DNA from: Burkholderiales bacterium
GTDB lineage: Bacteria > Pseudomonadota > Gammaproteobacteria > Burkholderiales > JAEUOS01
DNA: 42,923 nt
Direction: 5' to 3'
Assembly: GCA_947473125.1 (NCBI GenBank)
Contig: CANJDH010000035.1
Span: 1-42,923, forward strand
The stretch's first letter is position 1, and every line of letters starts with the position of its first letter. The position numbers and the translations under genes were made by a program. Shown one piece after another: positions 35,074 through 42,923 of the stretch. Under the pieces are notes generated by a model. That model did no database searches. It worked only from the letters and a program-made list of their open reading frames with translations, and was not told the origin of the DNA.

Positions 35074-35889
35074 ATGCTTCGCAAATTGACTGTAACCGCA
35101 GTGCTGACCTGCGCTGCCGCCTGCCTGCCTGCCGCCGCGCAAACCCCCGTGGAAGTGACCCTCACGCGCCTCGACTGCGGCACGCAGGTCGTGAACGACG
35201 TGGGAGTACGCTTTACCGACACCTATTCCCACCAGGGCCTGAAGCTGCCGTTCACCTTCAGCTGCTACCTGATCAAGCACGGCGACGACTACATGCTCTG
35301 GGACACCGGCCACTCGATGAGCGCCGGCGCGCCCGCGCCCAAGGTCAGCATCATCGACCAGTTGGCGCAGCTGAAGCTCAAGCCCGAGCAGATCAAGTTC
35401 ATCGGCATCAGCCACTTCCACGCCGACCATACCGGCCAGCTGCCGACTTTTCCCGGCGCGACGGTCATGATCGGCAAGGGCGACTGGGACGGCATCACCG
35501 CCACGCCGCCGATGCCCGGCGCCAATGCTGCGGCCTTCGCGCACTGGCGCACCGGCGGTGGCAAGCTCGAAGCGCTCAGCGGCGACAAAGATGTGTTCGG
35601 CGACGGCACCGTGATGATCCTGCGCACGCCCGGCCACACGCCCGGCCATTTCAGCGCGCTGGTGCGCCTGAAAGAGGCGGGCAACTTCCTGATGCTCGGC
35701 GACCTTGCGCATTTCCACGAGAATTACGAGAGCAACGGCGTGCCGGGCTTCAACTTCCATCGCGGCGATACCGTCGCGTCGCTGGAGCGCATCAAGAAAA
35801 TCGCCGCCAACCTCAAGGCAACGGTGATCATCCAGCACGACCCGCGCGACATCAACAAGCTGCCGGCGTTTCCGGCTGCGGCGAAGTAG
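35074..35889 (+). CDS. Periplasmic metallo-beta-lactamase-fold hydrolase (lactonase-like)
   Basis: A 271-residue protein with a signal peptide (MLRKLTVTAVLTCAAACLPAAAQ) and the MBL zinc site: H114, H116, D118 and H119 in SHFHADHTG, H188 in TPGHTPGH, D210 in LGDLAH, and a late His in QHDPRD. The overall pattern is close to N-acyl homoserine lactonase-like members, but lactonase activity cannot be concluded from sequence, and export to the periplasm is unusual for AiiA types. CAGGAG precedes the ATG by 8 bases, which decides the start; the longer open frame lacks a ribosome site. It is divergent from the sensor kinase and convergent with ureD. Confidence 0.86.
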   Translation: MLRKLTVTAVLTCAAACLPAAAQTPVEVTLTRLDCGTQVVNDVGVRFTDTYSHQGLKLPFTFSCYLIKHGDDYMLWDTGHSMSAGAPAPKVSIIDQLAQLKLKPEQIKFIGISHFHADHTGQLPTFPGATVMIGKGDWDGITATPPMPGANAAAFAHWRTGGGKLEALSGDKDVFGDGTVMILRTPGHTPGHFSALVRLKEAGNFLMLGDLAHFHENYESNGVPGFNFHRGDTVASLERIKKIAANLKATVIIQHDPRDINKLPAFPAAAK

Positions 35890-35897
35890 GCCGGACC

Positions 35898-36005
35898 TTT
35901 CGCGCGCCGCGAAAAGTGGACTAGGCAATGGCCTGAAACCCTTGGTGGGAGCGCTCTTTCAGGTATTGACCTGCTGGGAATGGCTCTGGGAGCGATTCTT
36001 GCCAA
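35898..36005. repeat. Convergent 3' region with hairpin and two REP-like GGGAGC elements
   Basis: Between the convergent MBL and ureD genes lie the hairpin TTTCGCG-CGC-CGCGAAA (35898-35914), then TTGGTGGGAGCG (35942-35953) inside a CCTGAAA...TTTCAGG inverted repeat (35931-35963), then TGGGAGCGATTCTTG (35987-36001). The two GGGAGC elements resemble the TTGGTGGGAGCCATTCTTGG string in rmuC and urtC. REP elements typically sit in such convergent gaps; calling it REP is inference. Confidence 0.5.
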
Positions 36006-36011
36006 TGTTGG

Positions 36012-36875
36012 CTAAGTAGCCCAGAGCCGCGGCACCACCGCTGCGCTGCCGGTAAGCGCCGGGCGCAGCACGCGCCAGACGCGCACGAACAACTCTTTGG
36101 CCTCTTCGCTCGAATCGCCGAGATAGCGTGCCGCAAGCAGGTGCGGCATTCGCGTCAGGCCGATTCGTGCGGCACCTGCGTGATCAGTCACGGCAGCGCG
36201 TGCCGCATCAAGCAAGGTTTGCGGAATCTCGCGGCCCACCGCGAGCAGGGTGCCGGCCACGCTGCGACCCGCGAGCCCGATCGGCGATGCCATCAGTGTG
36301 CCGCCGGCGTCGAGCGTGCCGCGTTCGTTCCACAACAGGCGCCCGTTGCGGGTGACGCTCAGGCGCTGGCGGCAGCACCCGGCATCGAAGGTTTCGCCGG
36401 AGGCGGCGCGGCCGAAGCACAGCACTTCCCATCCCAGGTACAAGGCATTGTCGTCGAGCGCAATCTGCGTTTCGTTGCAGGCTTGCGCAGCGTTGAAGAC
36501 GATCGCTTCCTGCGGCAGCCATTCAAGCGCTGCACCTGCAGCCAGGTGGATGTGTACGCGCTGGATCGCCTCGGTGCCGCTCCTGGCCTTGTACCACTTG
36601 GTGGCGCCCGGGGTGGTGATGAGGCCGCGTGCGCCTTGATGCAGGGCCACGTTGATGTCGAGCCGGTCGCCGCCGGCAATGCCGCCCGGCGGGTGCACGA
36701 TCACCGCGTGGCAGATCGCATCGCCTTCGGGGTAGAGCGGCTTCTGGATGCGCAGCGGGCCCAGGTGCTCGCGATCGGTGAGCACGGTGCGGCCGGTGCC
36801 GTCGTGCGTGAAACCCAGGTTGAGGCGCGCCAGCCAGCCAGCCGCCGCGGCCGGCGCTGCCGTTGCCGCCGTCAA
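36012..36875 (-). CDS. ureD: Urease accessory protein UreD
   Basis: A 287-residue UreD/UreH protein, the scaffold that joins UreF and UreG to apo-urease for nickel insertion. Typical text is RLNLGFTHDGTGRTVL, GPLRIQKPLYPEG, HPPGGIAGGDRL, GLITTPGATKWYKA and EWLPQEAIVFNAA. It is separated from the other urease genes by about 9 kb of urt and sensor genes (11 kb from ureA). It starts with TTG, overlapping the Kdo hydroxylase stop by four bases (TTGA); no better start exists. It is therefore made by coupling to an envelope gene rather than from the urease promoter. The N-terminus is unusually Ala-rich. Confidence 0.95.
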   Translation of the reverse strand: MTAATAAPAAAAGWLARLNLGFTHDGTGRTVLTDREHLGPLRIQKPLYPEGDAICHAVIVHPPGGIAGGDRLDINVALHQGARGLITTPGATKWYKARSGTEAIQRVHIHLAAGAALEWLPQEAIVFNAAQACNETQIALDDNALYLGWEVLCFGRAASGETFDAGCCRQRLSVTRNGRLLWNERGTLDAGGTLMASPIGLAGRSVAGTLLAVGREIPQTLLDAARAAVTDHAGAARIGLTRMPHLLAARYLGDSSEEAKELFVRVWRVLRPALTGSAAVVPRLWAT

Positions 36876-37774
36876 GCCAGCGCCCGCCTGCGCAGGCGTT
36901 CGAGCACCTTGAGCGGCGCGCGCTCGGGAAAATACTGCCGGTCCAGCGGCAGGTGCAGGGTCTGCTCCATCATGAACTGGCCCGACAAGGCGGCATGCGC
37001 GGCCTGGTCGGAAAAGCAGATCCAGGTCGAGCCGGGCGGGAAGCCGAAGGTGAGGTGTGTCGGGCGCGACTGGTAGGCCGGGTCCCGCTTCATCTGGTCG
37101 TGCATGCGCAGCATGATGTGGTCGTAGTGGCTGCGCCGCGATTTGGTCACGCCCAGCGTGCGCAGCAGCGCGGCGCTGCCGGGGATCGGGCGCTTGATGC
37201 GCGGCAGGAATTCCTTTGCCGTATCTTCGAACAGGTCGCCGACCTTCCAGACGCGCGCGCCTTTGCCTGCCGCGCCGGCCGGGTGGACGTTGGTAAAGAT
37301 GCGCAGGATGCGCTCGCCGCGATTCGGCCGTGACGGGAAGGCATCAACGTGCAGCAGGGTGTCGTCCTTGCGCCAAGACAGCTTGTGCTGCTCGACATTG
37401 CCGGGGCGCAGGCTGGTCGGCGCCACGCGCAGGTGCGGCGCGTATTGGGGAAACAGGGCATGCACCAGTGCCAGTGCTTCTTTCTGGAAGCGCGCGATCA
37501 TCGCGGCCAGGGCGCGCAGGTCTTGCGGTGCGCCTTGCGCACCGCGCACGCCTTCGGTGGCCGCCGCGCGTTGCGGCTCGTAGGAGAGGCTCTTGTGGGT
37601 GCCCGAGAGCCAGCGCGTGTCGAGGAAACGGCGTTCGGTCTCGGCAATCTTGAAGCGCAGCTGCGGCAGATAGACGATCTTGCCCAGCTCGAGCTCGCCG
37701 GCGACGCGACGCGATTCGTCCGCAGTGATCGACGGCGACCATTCGGCGAAAGGGAGTTCAAGGATGCGATGCAT
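36872..37774 (-). CDS. Kdo 3-hydroxylase (KdoO-type, Fe(II)/2-oxoglutarate dioxygenase)
   Basis: A 300-residue protein resembling KdoO, which hydroxylates the 3-deoxy position of Kdo in lipopolysaccharide inner core to give Ko, as in Burkholderia and Yersinia. The iron-binding HxD is H142-V-D144 in [23 protein letters not shown], with a distal His in [12 protein letters not shown] (about 260) or [11 protein letters not shown]. No signal or membrane segment is evident. The ATG at 37774 is fixed by an in-frame stop five codons upstream. It is followed without a gap by ureD. A 12 bp repeat array lies just upstream of its start. Confidence 0.85.
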   Translation of the reverse strand: MHRILELPFAEWSPSITADESRRVAGELELGKIVYLPQLRFKIAETERRFLDTRWLSGTHKSLSYEPQRAAATEGVRGAQGAPQDLRALAAMIARFQKEALALVHALFPQYAPHLRVAPTSLRPGNVEQHKLSWRKDDTLLHVDAFPSRPNRGERILRIFTNVHPAGAAGKGARVWKVGDLFEDTAKEFLPRIKRPIPGSAALLRTLGVTKSRRSHYDHIMLRMHDQMKRDPAYQSRPTHLTFGFPPGSTWICFSDQAAHAALSGQFMMEQTLHLPLDRQYFPERAPLKVLERLRRRALA

Positions 37775-37799
37775 GGGGCTGGTTGGCTACGCCGCCGCA

Positions 37800-37859
37800 G
37801 TGGCGTGTTCAGTGGCGTGTGCGGTGGCGTGTGCCGTGGCGTGTTCGGTGGCGTGTTCG
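37800..37859. repeat. 12 bp tandem repeat, five units
   Basis: Units of GTGGCGTGTKCN start at 37800, 37812, 37824, 37836 and 37848 and differ at one to three positions at the 3' end. They lie 26-85 bases upstream of the Kdo hydroxylase start, in its leader or promoter, and 150 bases before the aldehyde dehydrogenase gene. The frames through it have no start or function. Confidence 0.85.
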
Positions 37860-38011
37860 TGCAAGAGCCACCATTGTACTTTTTGGCTGCACTGCGCAAG
37901 GGCCGTGGTTGCGCCGCCGCCGCGCGGGGCCGCTGCGCTAGAATGCGTCGGCTCCGATTGCCCATGCTGCGTACCCACACTGCGGCCCCTCCCATACTGC
38001 GAAAGTGCGAT

Positions 38012-39448
38012 ATGACATCCTTCGACAAACTCTACATCAACGGCGCCTGGGTCGACTCCACCTCCGGCAAATTCATCGACGTCATCAACGCCACCACCGA
38101 GGCGGTGATCGGCCATGTGCCCGAAGGCACGCAGGCCGATGCGGCCGCGGCGATCGCGGCGGCCCGCGCCGCATTTGAAGGCTGGAGCGAAACGCCCGCG
38201 TCCACGCGCGGCGAGTACCTCGCGGCGATCGCGGCCAAACTCAAGGAGCGCGCCGACGAACTGGCCAGGTCGATTACCGCCGAAGTGGGCGTGCCGTTCA
38301 AGCTGTCGCAGCGCGTGATGGTCGGCAACCCGATCCATACCTTCGGCGCCTACGCCAAGCTGGCCGCGGAATTTGCATTCGAAAAGACCGTCGGCAACTC
38401 GCTGGTGGTGCGCGAGCCGATCGGCGTGGTCGGTGCCATCACGCCCTGGAATTTTCCGCTGCACCAGGTGGCGCTCAAGGTGGCGGCAGCGCTCGCCGCC
38501 GGCTGCACCGTGGTGCTGAAACCCTCCGAAGTTGCGCCGATGACGGCCTTCATGCTGGCCGAGATTGCACACGATGTCGGCCTGCCTAAAGGCGTGTTCA
38601 ACCTGGTGTCGGGCTTCGGCCCGGTGGTCGGCGAAGCGCTCGCCACCTCGCCGGATGTCGACATGGTGTCGTTCACCGGCTCGACGCGTGCCGGCAAGCG
38701 CGTCTCGGAACTGGCGGCGCAAACCGTCAAGCGCGTATCGCTGGAGTTGGGCGGCAAGTCGGCGGCGGTGATCCTCGACGATGCGGACCTCGCCATGGCG
38801 GTCAAGGCCACGGTGAGCTTTTGCTACCTCAATTCCGGCCAGACCTGCGCTGCGACCACGCGCATGCTGGTGCCCGCATCCAAATACGACGAAGCCGCGC
38901 AGCTGGCCAGGGACGCGGCGCAAACCTTCACCATCGGCGACCCGATGGGCGATGCGCGCCTCGGGCCGGTGATTTCCGACCTGCAGCGCTCGCGCGTACG
39001 CAGCCTGATCCAGAAAGGCATCGACGAGGGTGCCGAGCTGCTCACCGGCGGCCCGGAGCAGCCCGAGGGCCTCGCCAAAGGCTATTTCGTCAAGCCCACC
39101 GTATTCGGCAAGGTCAGGGAAGGCATGGCGATCGCGCAGGAAGAAGTGTTCGGCCCGGTGCTATCGATCATGGCTTACGACGATGAAGCCGATGCGATTC
39201 GCATCGCCAACAACTCGGTCTACGGCCTGGCCGGCACGGTCTGGTCGAAAGACGAAAGCCGCGCGCTGCGCGTGGCGCGCAAGATCCGCACCGGGCAGGT
39301 CGACATCAACGGCGGCCCATTCAATGCGGCCGCTCCCTTCGGCGGCTACAAGCAGTCGGGCAACGGCCGCGAGGGCGGCGTGTACGGCATGGAGGAGTAC
39401 CTCGAATACAAGTCGCTGCAGTTGCGCCCGCCCAAGGCCGCAGCATGA
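38012..39448 (+). CDS. NAD(P)-dependent aldehyde dehydrogenase
   Basis: A 478-residue member of the aldehyde dehydrogenase superfamily, oxidising an aldehyde to an acid. The catalytic C279 lies in [13 protein letters not shown], the general base E245 in SLELGGKS, the cofactor-site motifs are [13 protein letters not shown] and FTGSTRAGK, and [13 protein letters not shown] and the C-terminal [15 protein letters not shown] complete the pattern. The ATG gives the normal length; a longer open frame runs back through the repeat and is rejected. The substrate is unknown. The SDR gene overlaps its stop, so both enzymes probably act in one pathway. Confidence 0.93.
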   Translation: MTSFDKLYINGAWVDSTSGKFIDVINATTEAVIGHVPEGTQADAAAAIAAARAAFEGWSETPASTRGEYLAAIAAKLKERADELARSITAEVGVPFKLSQRVMVGNPIHTFGAYAKLAAEFAFEKTVGNSLVVREPIGVVGAITPWNFPLHQVALKVAAALAAGCTVVLKPSEVAPMTAFMLAEIAHDVGLPKGVFNLVSGFGPVVGEALATSPDVDMVSFTGSTRAGKRVSELAAQTVKRVSLELGGKSAAVILDDADLAMAVKATVSFCYLNSGQTCAATTRMLVPASKYDEAAQLARDAAQTFTIGDPMGDARLGPVISDLQRSRVRSLIQKGIDEGAELLTGGPEQPEGLAKGYFVKPTVFGKVREGMAIAQEEVFGPVLSIMAYDDEADAIRIANNSVYGLAGTVWSKDESRALRVARKIRTGQVDINGGPFNAAAPFGGYKQSGNGREGGVYGMEEYLEYKSLQLRPPKAAA

Positions 39449-40230
39449 GCGCCGCCCCGGTGACCTCGAAGGTTGTCATCATCACCGGCGCCGCCAGCGG
39501 CATCGGCGCCGAGACGGCGCGCATGATGGCCGCCAAGGGCTGGCGCGTGGTGGTCAACTACCGCACCAGCGTCGATGCGGCCGAAAAGGTCACGGCCGAG
39601 TGCAAGGCCCTGGGCGCCGCCAGCGGCGGCGGCGCGATCGCCGTGCAGGCCGATGTTTCGGACGACGATGCCTGCAAAGCCTTGGTGGAAGCCACTCTCA
39701 AGGCCTATGGCCGGATTGATGCGCTGATGAACAACGCCGGCGAGACCAAGGCCGCGCCGGCCGCCGACCTCGACGCCCTCAGTGGTGACGATTTCATGCG
39801 CCTGTACCGCAACAACGTGGTGTCGGTCTACCAGATGACGCGCGCAGCGGCGCCCGCGCTCAAGGCGAGCGGCAACGGCAGCGTAGTCAACATCGGTTCA
39901 CGCGCCGGTGTCACCGGCGGCGGCACCTCGACCGCCTACGCCGCGACCAAGGCCGCAGTGCATACGCTTACCAAGTCGCTGGCGCGCGTGCTCGGCCCGC
40001 AGGTGCGGGTCAATTGCGTGGCGCCGGGTTATGTCGACACCACCTGGCACATCCGCGGGCGCGGGCAGGAGCATGCCGACAAGGCAAAGGCCGGCATGAT
40101 CGCCAAGGCATCACTCAAGAAAGTGGTGACCGCCGCCGAGATGGCCGAGGTGTGCGTGATGATGCTGGCCGGCGCAACGGCGATGACCGGCGAAGTGATT
40201 TTCATGGACGCGGGCGTGCATTTGGCTTGA
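39445..40230 (+). CDS. Short-chain dehydrogenase/reductase
   Basis: A 261-residue classical SDR. It shows the cofactor motif [14 protein letters not shown], the catalytic S in NIGSRAG, the YxxxK pair in YAATKAAVH, and the PGYVDT loop. The residues after the second strand (VNYRTS) suggest NADP(H), with low certainty. It overlaps the aldehyde dehydrogenase gene by four bases (ATGA), so an alcohol-aldehyde-acid conversion by the pair is likely. Substrate unknown. Confidence 0.92.
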   Translation: MSAAPVTSKVVIITGAASGIGAETARMMAAKGWRVVVNYRTSVDAAEKVTAECKALGAASGGGAIAVQADVSDDDACKALVEATLKAYGRIDALMNNAGETKAAPAADLDALSGDDFMRLYRNNVVSVYQMTRAAAPALKASGNGSVVNIGSRAGVTGGGTSTAYAATKAAVHTLTKSLARVLGPQVRVNCVAPGYVDTTWHIRGRGQEHADKAKAGMIAKASLKKVVTAAEMAEVCVMMLAGATAMTGEVIFMDAGVHLA

Positions 40231-40269
40231 GCGGCCCGCGCGGCTTGGGCCGCGCCGGACCTTCGGGTC
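40231..40269 (+). terminator. Two hairpins after the SDR gene
   Basis: GCGGCCC (40231-40237) pairs with GGGCCGC (40247-40253), and GACC-TTCG-GGTC follows at 40258-40269 with a stable UUCG-type loop. Neither has a T-run, so termination is uncertain; they may protect the 3' end. The remaining bases to 40494 hold no gene that I can support. Confidence 0.4.
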
Positions 40270-40494
40270 GAGACGTCGGGCAGATTAAGCTGGCGGATCG
40301 CCCGATTTCCCGCCAGCGTGCCGGGCGCAATGCGCAACTCACAACGTACAGTTTCGAAATTTCTGCCGCGCGAGTAGACTTGACGGTGGTGGTGAAGCTT
40401 TTGCGGGTTCAGATTAAGGATATGAACAACCGGCATGCTGGCCAAATACCGGATCGGGCTTTTTGGAAACACTGCTGTCCAGGAGCATAGGTAG

Positions 40495-42585
40495 ATGCCT
40501 CTTACTCTGAAGATCAACATCCACGGCGCCGGCGGGACGACGTTTGCCGGCGAACGTGTACTGGAAGGCGACCACGTCACGGTCGGGCGCAGCAAGGAGT
40601 GCTCGCTGAGTCTGGACGATCCCGAGAAATATCTGTCGCGCATTCAGGCGGAGCTGGTCAGGAGCGTGGACGGCTACCTGCTCAAGGCGACTTCGAAGCA
40701 TTCGCCGGTGCTGCTCAACGGCAAGGCGCTCGAAATCGATAGCGAGGTGACGGTTCGCCCCGGGGATACCGTGACGATGGATATTTACGACCTCGAGATC
40801 GTAAACATTGACGAGCCGGAGGGAGATCCGGATGCGACCTACATAGTGGCCGAGGCGGACCCGGAGGCGACGATGATATTTGGCGGGCTGTCCCGCTCGC
40901 CGGCGGCGTTCCAGGCCGGACTCGGGAGCCGTGCCGCCGCCCCTGCGGCCCCACAAATCGACAGTGTGCCGGTGGGGCAGGTGCTTGCCAGGCGCTACCG
41001 GGTCGAAGCGACGCTCGTGGCCAGCGGCATGGGCACGGTATACCGGGCGCATGATCAGTCGCAAGCCAAGGACGTCGCGCTCAGGGTGATGCCGCAGGAA
41101 CTGCTCGCCACCGACCAGGCCAAACAGCGCTTCATGCAGGAAGCCAGGATCGCCGTCAAGCTCACCCACCCGAACATCGTCAGCACCTATGACGCGGTGA
41201 CGGATGCCGAGCACGTGTTTTTGACCATGGAACTGCTCTCCGGGAAGACGCTGCGCGCGGCGATGGAGGAGCGCAACCGCACCGGGCGCAAGTGGAGCGA
41301 GGCGGAAGTGCTGGCGCTGATCCGGCCGCTATGCGCAGCCCTCGCCTATGCACACCAATTCACGGTGCACCGGGACATCCGGCCGGAAAACGTGTGGCTG
41401 GGTGATGGCGGCGTGGTCAAACTGATGGATTTCGGGCTGGCGCCCGGGTTGCCAGACGATGACACCACCCGGCAGAGGCCGGCCAACGGCGCGGCCGCTG
41501 GCTACTATATGGCGCCCGAACAACTGGCCAGGGCCAACAATGTGGACCACCGCACCGATCAGTACGCGCTTGGGGTGATGCTCTACGAACTGCTGGCCGG
41601 GCGCATGCCGGCGGGCCGCATCGAGTCTCTCGGCGCGCTGCGCGCCGATGTCAGCCCCGGCCTGTCCGCCGCGGTCGACAAGGCGCTCTCGGCCAATCCG
41701 GCGGATCGCTTTGGCAGCGATGCGCAATTCCTTGTCGCGCTGCGCACGTCCAGGGAGCCCGTGGCATCTCCCGGCACGTCTGTCCAGCCGGCGGACCGGA
41801 GCGGATGGCGCCCGAAACTGCTTGGCCTTGGCGCTGCCGCGCTGGCCGGCGTGCTGGTGCTGTTCCTGCAATGGCCGAATTTCCAGGGGATTCTCCCGGA
41901 GGGCGAAGCGCAGAAACAGCTGGAGCAGAAGATATCGCGGCTCGATGGCGAGGCCAAAGCGCTGCTGAAAATGATCGAGGGCGACCAGCGTGAACTGAAG
42001 GAGGCCACGGCCGGCGCCAACCGCGATGTCGAGCGCATCGCCGCGCAGTTGCGAGCGGTGCGCACGAGCACGGAGCGCGCCAGCCTGGATCTGGCGCTGC
42101 GTGAGGCACGCAACACGGCCAGGCAGATCGCCGCACTGGAAAACAAACTGCGCGATCAGGTGGAAGGGCCGAAAGGGCTGCCCAAAGCGGAGGGGAATTT
42201 GAGCGCGGCGGCAACGGCGGCCAAAGGGTCGGACAAAACCGGGGCGATCCGGCTGCTTGAAGAAACGGTGGGCACGCTCACCCAGATGCGCGCCAGCATC
42301 ACCGAAGACCGCAAGGCCGCCCAGGCCCTGCAGCAACGTCGCCAGGAAGAACTGCGGATTGCCGAGGCGCGCGCCATCAAGGACGAGGAAGCCCGCACCA
42401 AGGCTGAAGCTGAGGCGAGAGCCATTTCCCTGGCGGAACGCGAGGCGCGCGCAAGAGCGGCATTTGCCGCGAGGGCCAGGGCGGAAAGCATGGCGCGCGC
42501 AAAAGCGGAGGCGGACGAGCGCGACCGGGCGGAAAGTGAGGCCCGTGCCAAGGTGGGGGCGGATGTGAGGCGCGGGACGGACTGA
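40495..42585 (+). CDS. FHA-pseudokinase membrane protein with coiled-coil tail
   Basis: A 696-residue protein. Residues about 1-105 form an FHA-like domain (VTVGRSKECSLSL, SRIQAEL, where the usual SxxH His is Gln). Residues about 168-415 are a Hanks-type kinase fold, but the Gly loop is degraded (LVASGMGTVY), the ATP-binding VAIK lysine is R197 (VALRVM), and the catalytic-loop lysine is R296 (HRDIRPEN). D294, D312 of DFG, and APE remain. Such changes suggest a pseudokinase or a very weak kinase. A single membrane helix (441-460) separates this cytoplasmic part from a 230-residue charged coiled coil rich in Ala, Glu, Arg and Lys. The ATG at 40495 is preceded by AGGAGCATAGGTAG. Confidence 0.85.
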   Translation: MPLTLKINIHGAGGTTFAGERVLEGDHVTVGRSKECSLSLDDPEKYLSRIQAELVRSVDGYLLKATSKHSPVLLNGKALEIDSEVTVRPGDTVTMDIYDLEIVNIDEPEGDPDATYIVAEADPEATMIFGGLSRSPAAFQAGLGSRAAAPAAPQIDSVPVGQVLARRYRVEATLVASGMGTVYRAHDQSQAKDVALRVMPQELLATDQAKQRFMQEARIAVKLTHPNIVSTYDAVTDAEHVFLTMELLSGKTLRAAMEERNRTGRKWSEAEVLALIRPLCAALAYAHQFTVHRDIRPENVWLGDGGVVKLMDFGLAPGLPDDDTTRQRPANGAAAGYYMAPEQLARANNVDHRTDQYALGVMLYELLAGRMPAGRIESLGALRADVSPGLSAAVDKALSANPADRFGSDAQFLVALRTSREPVASPGTSVQPADRSGWRPKLLGLGAAALAGVLVLFLQWPNFQGILPEGEAQKQLEQKISRLDGEAKALLKMIEGDQRELKEATAGANRDVERIAAQLRAVRTSTERASLDLALREARNTARQIAALENKLRDQVEGPKGLPKAEGNLSAAATAAKGSDKTGAIRLLEETVGTLTQMRASITEDRKAAQALQQRRQEELRIAEARAIKDEEARTKAEAEARAISLAEREARARAAFAARARAESMARAKAEADERDRAESEARAKVGADVRRGTD

Positions 42586-42641
42586 GCTTTTGTGCAAAAG
42601 CGGAGCCAGCCGCGAGGGCCAAGGTGGAGTGCGACGCACTC
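42586..42641. terminator. Inverted repeats in the convergent gap
   Basis: GCTTTTG-TG-CAAAAGC (42586-42601) begins right after the stop codon, and GAGTGC-GAC-GCACTC follows at 42627-42641. They lie between convergent genes. The first has internal T and A runs in its stem, so it could act weakly in both directions. Confidence 0.45.
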
Positions 42642-42677
42642 GCCGACGCATCAAGCCAACAATTATCGCGGCGGAAC

Positions 42678-42923
42678 TCAGCGCAGCGTCTTCATGTTTT
42701 GCGTGAGATCGAGGTCGATCGAGGTTTCATCGCGCGCCGCTTCGCGGAACAGCACCACCAGCACCACCAGCAGCACCAGCAGCACCGGCCCGATGATCAG
42801 GCCGACGATGCCCATCGTGCCGACGCCGCCGAAAATGCCGAAAATGCCGAACAGGATCGCCAGGAACGGCAGCTGCGTGCCGCCCTGGATCAGCACCGGG
42901 CGCACCAGGTAGTCGGCCAGCAT
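42678..42923 (-). CDS. AI-2E family transporter, C-terminal part (runs off the window)
   Basis: The visible 81 residues are the C-terminus of a PerM/AI-2E-type polytopic membrane protein: LADYLVRPVLIQGGTQLPFLAILFGIFGGV corresponds to the family block DNxLRPxLIxxxTxLPxLxxLxGxxGG, followed by GIVGLIIGPVLLVLLVVLVVLF and a short charged tail. The text begins inside this block, so the true start lies beyond base 42923. The family name reflects one proposed function in autoinducer export; other members transport ions or are uncharacterised. Confidence 0.8.
   Translation of the reverse strand: MLADYLVRPVLIQGGTQLPFLAILFGIFGIFGGVGTMGIVGLIIGPVLLVLLVVLVVLFREAARDETSIDLDLTQNMKTLR

Noticed and set aside
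37787-38923. 378-codon minus-strand frame across the 12 bp repeats and aldehyde dehydrogenase gene
   Set aside because: Antisense to a conserved enzyme; its repeat peptide comes only from the 12 bp unit being a multiple of three.

Overview
This window is a gene-dense, GC-rich stretch of a Gram-negative, probably betaproteobacterial, chromosome. That reading rests on a Bug/TctC binding protein, a Kdo hydroxylase of the KdoO type, a CCA-encoding tRNA-Arg(ACG), an Orn/Lys/Arg decarboxylase with a wing domain, and many ATGA/TGATG overlaps. It carries about 40 protein genes, one tRNA, and no insertion sequence, phage or CRISPR array. Gene functions come from recognising families by eye; no database was searched.

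Layout. Bases 1-9000: the end of a SCO1-type copper protein gene, tRNA-Arg with its own promoter and terminator, a basic amino acid decarboxylase, a coupled thyA-folA-DUF4337 run below a receiver/Ser-Thr kinase fusion, a large unknown protein read divergently from that kinase across two twin palindromes, and a DUF4126 membrane protein. Bases 9099-13859: a translationally coupled run of YbbP-like permease, truncated globin, rmuC and arfB. Bases 13921-16127: a Bug binding protein, a NYN/OST-HTH protein and an NTF2-like protein.

Bases 16140-36875 form a nitrogen region. A URC-type pyrimidine catabolism operon (GTP-cyclohydrolase-II-like URC1, URC4/DUF1688, uracil phosphoribosyltransferase, RutR-like TetR regulator) starts at a promoter overlapped by a near-perfect RutR-type operator. 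It converges on a leftward urease operon (ureABC-ureEFG plus a NiCoT nickel transporter). Divergent from urease is the urea ABC transporter urtABCDE, preceded by a strong sigma-54 promoter match. The URC pathway releases urea, so these modules could together take uracil and external urea to ammonia. The missing accessory gene ureD lies about 11 kb from ureG, coupled to a Kdo hydroxylase gene.

Between urtE and ureD sit a PAS-PAS hybrid histidine kinase, a small alanine-rich helical protein, a perfect 5 x 22 bp tandem repeat and a periplasmic metallo-beta-lactamase-fold protein. Bases 38012-42923: an aldehyde dehydrogenase/SDR pair, a membrane-anchored FHA protein whose kinase domain has lost key lysines, and the end of an AI-2E-type transporter. 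Several repeats and inverted repeats (14, 12, 22 and 11 bp units, and a REP-like 20-mer) are concentrated in the promoter and convergent spaces of the second half.
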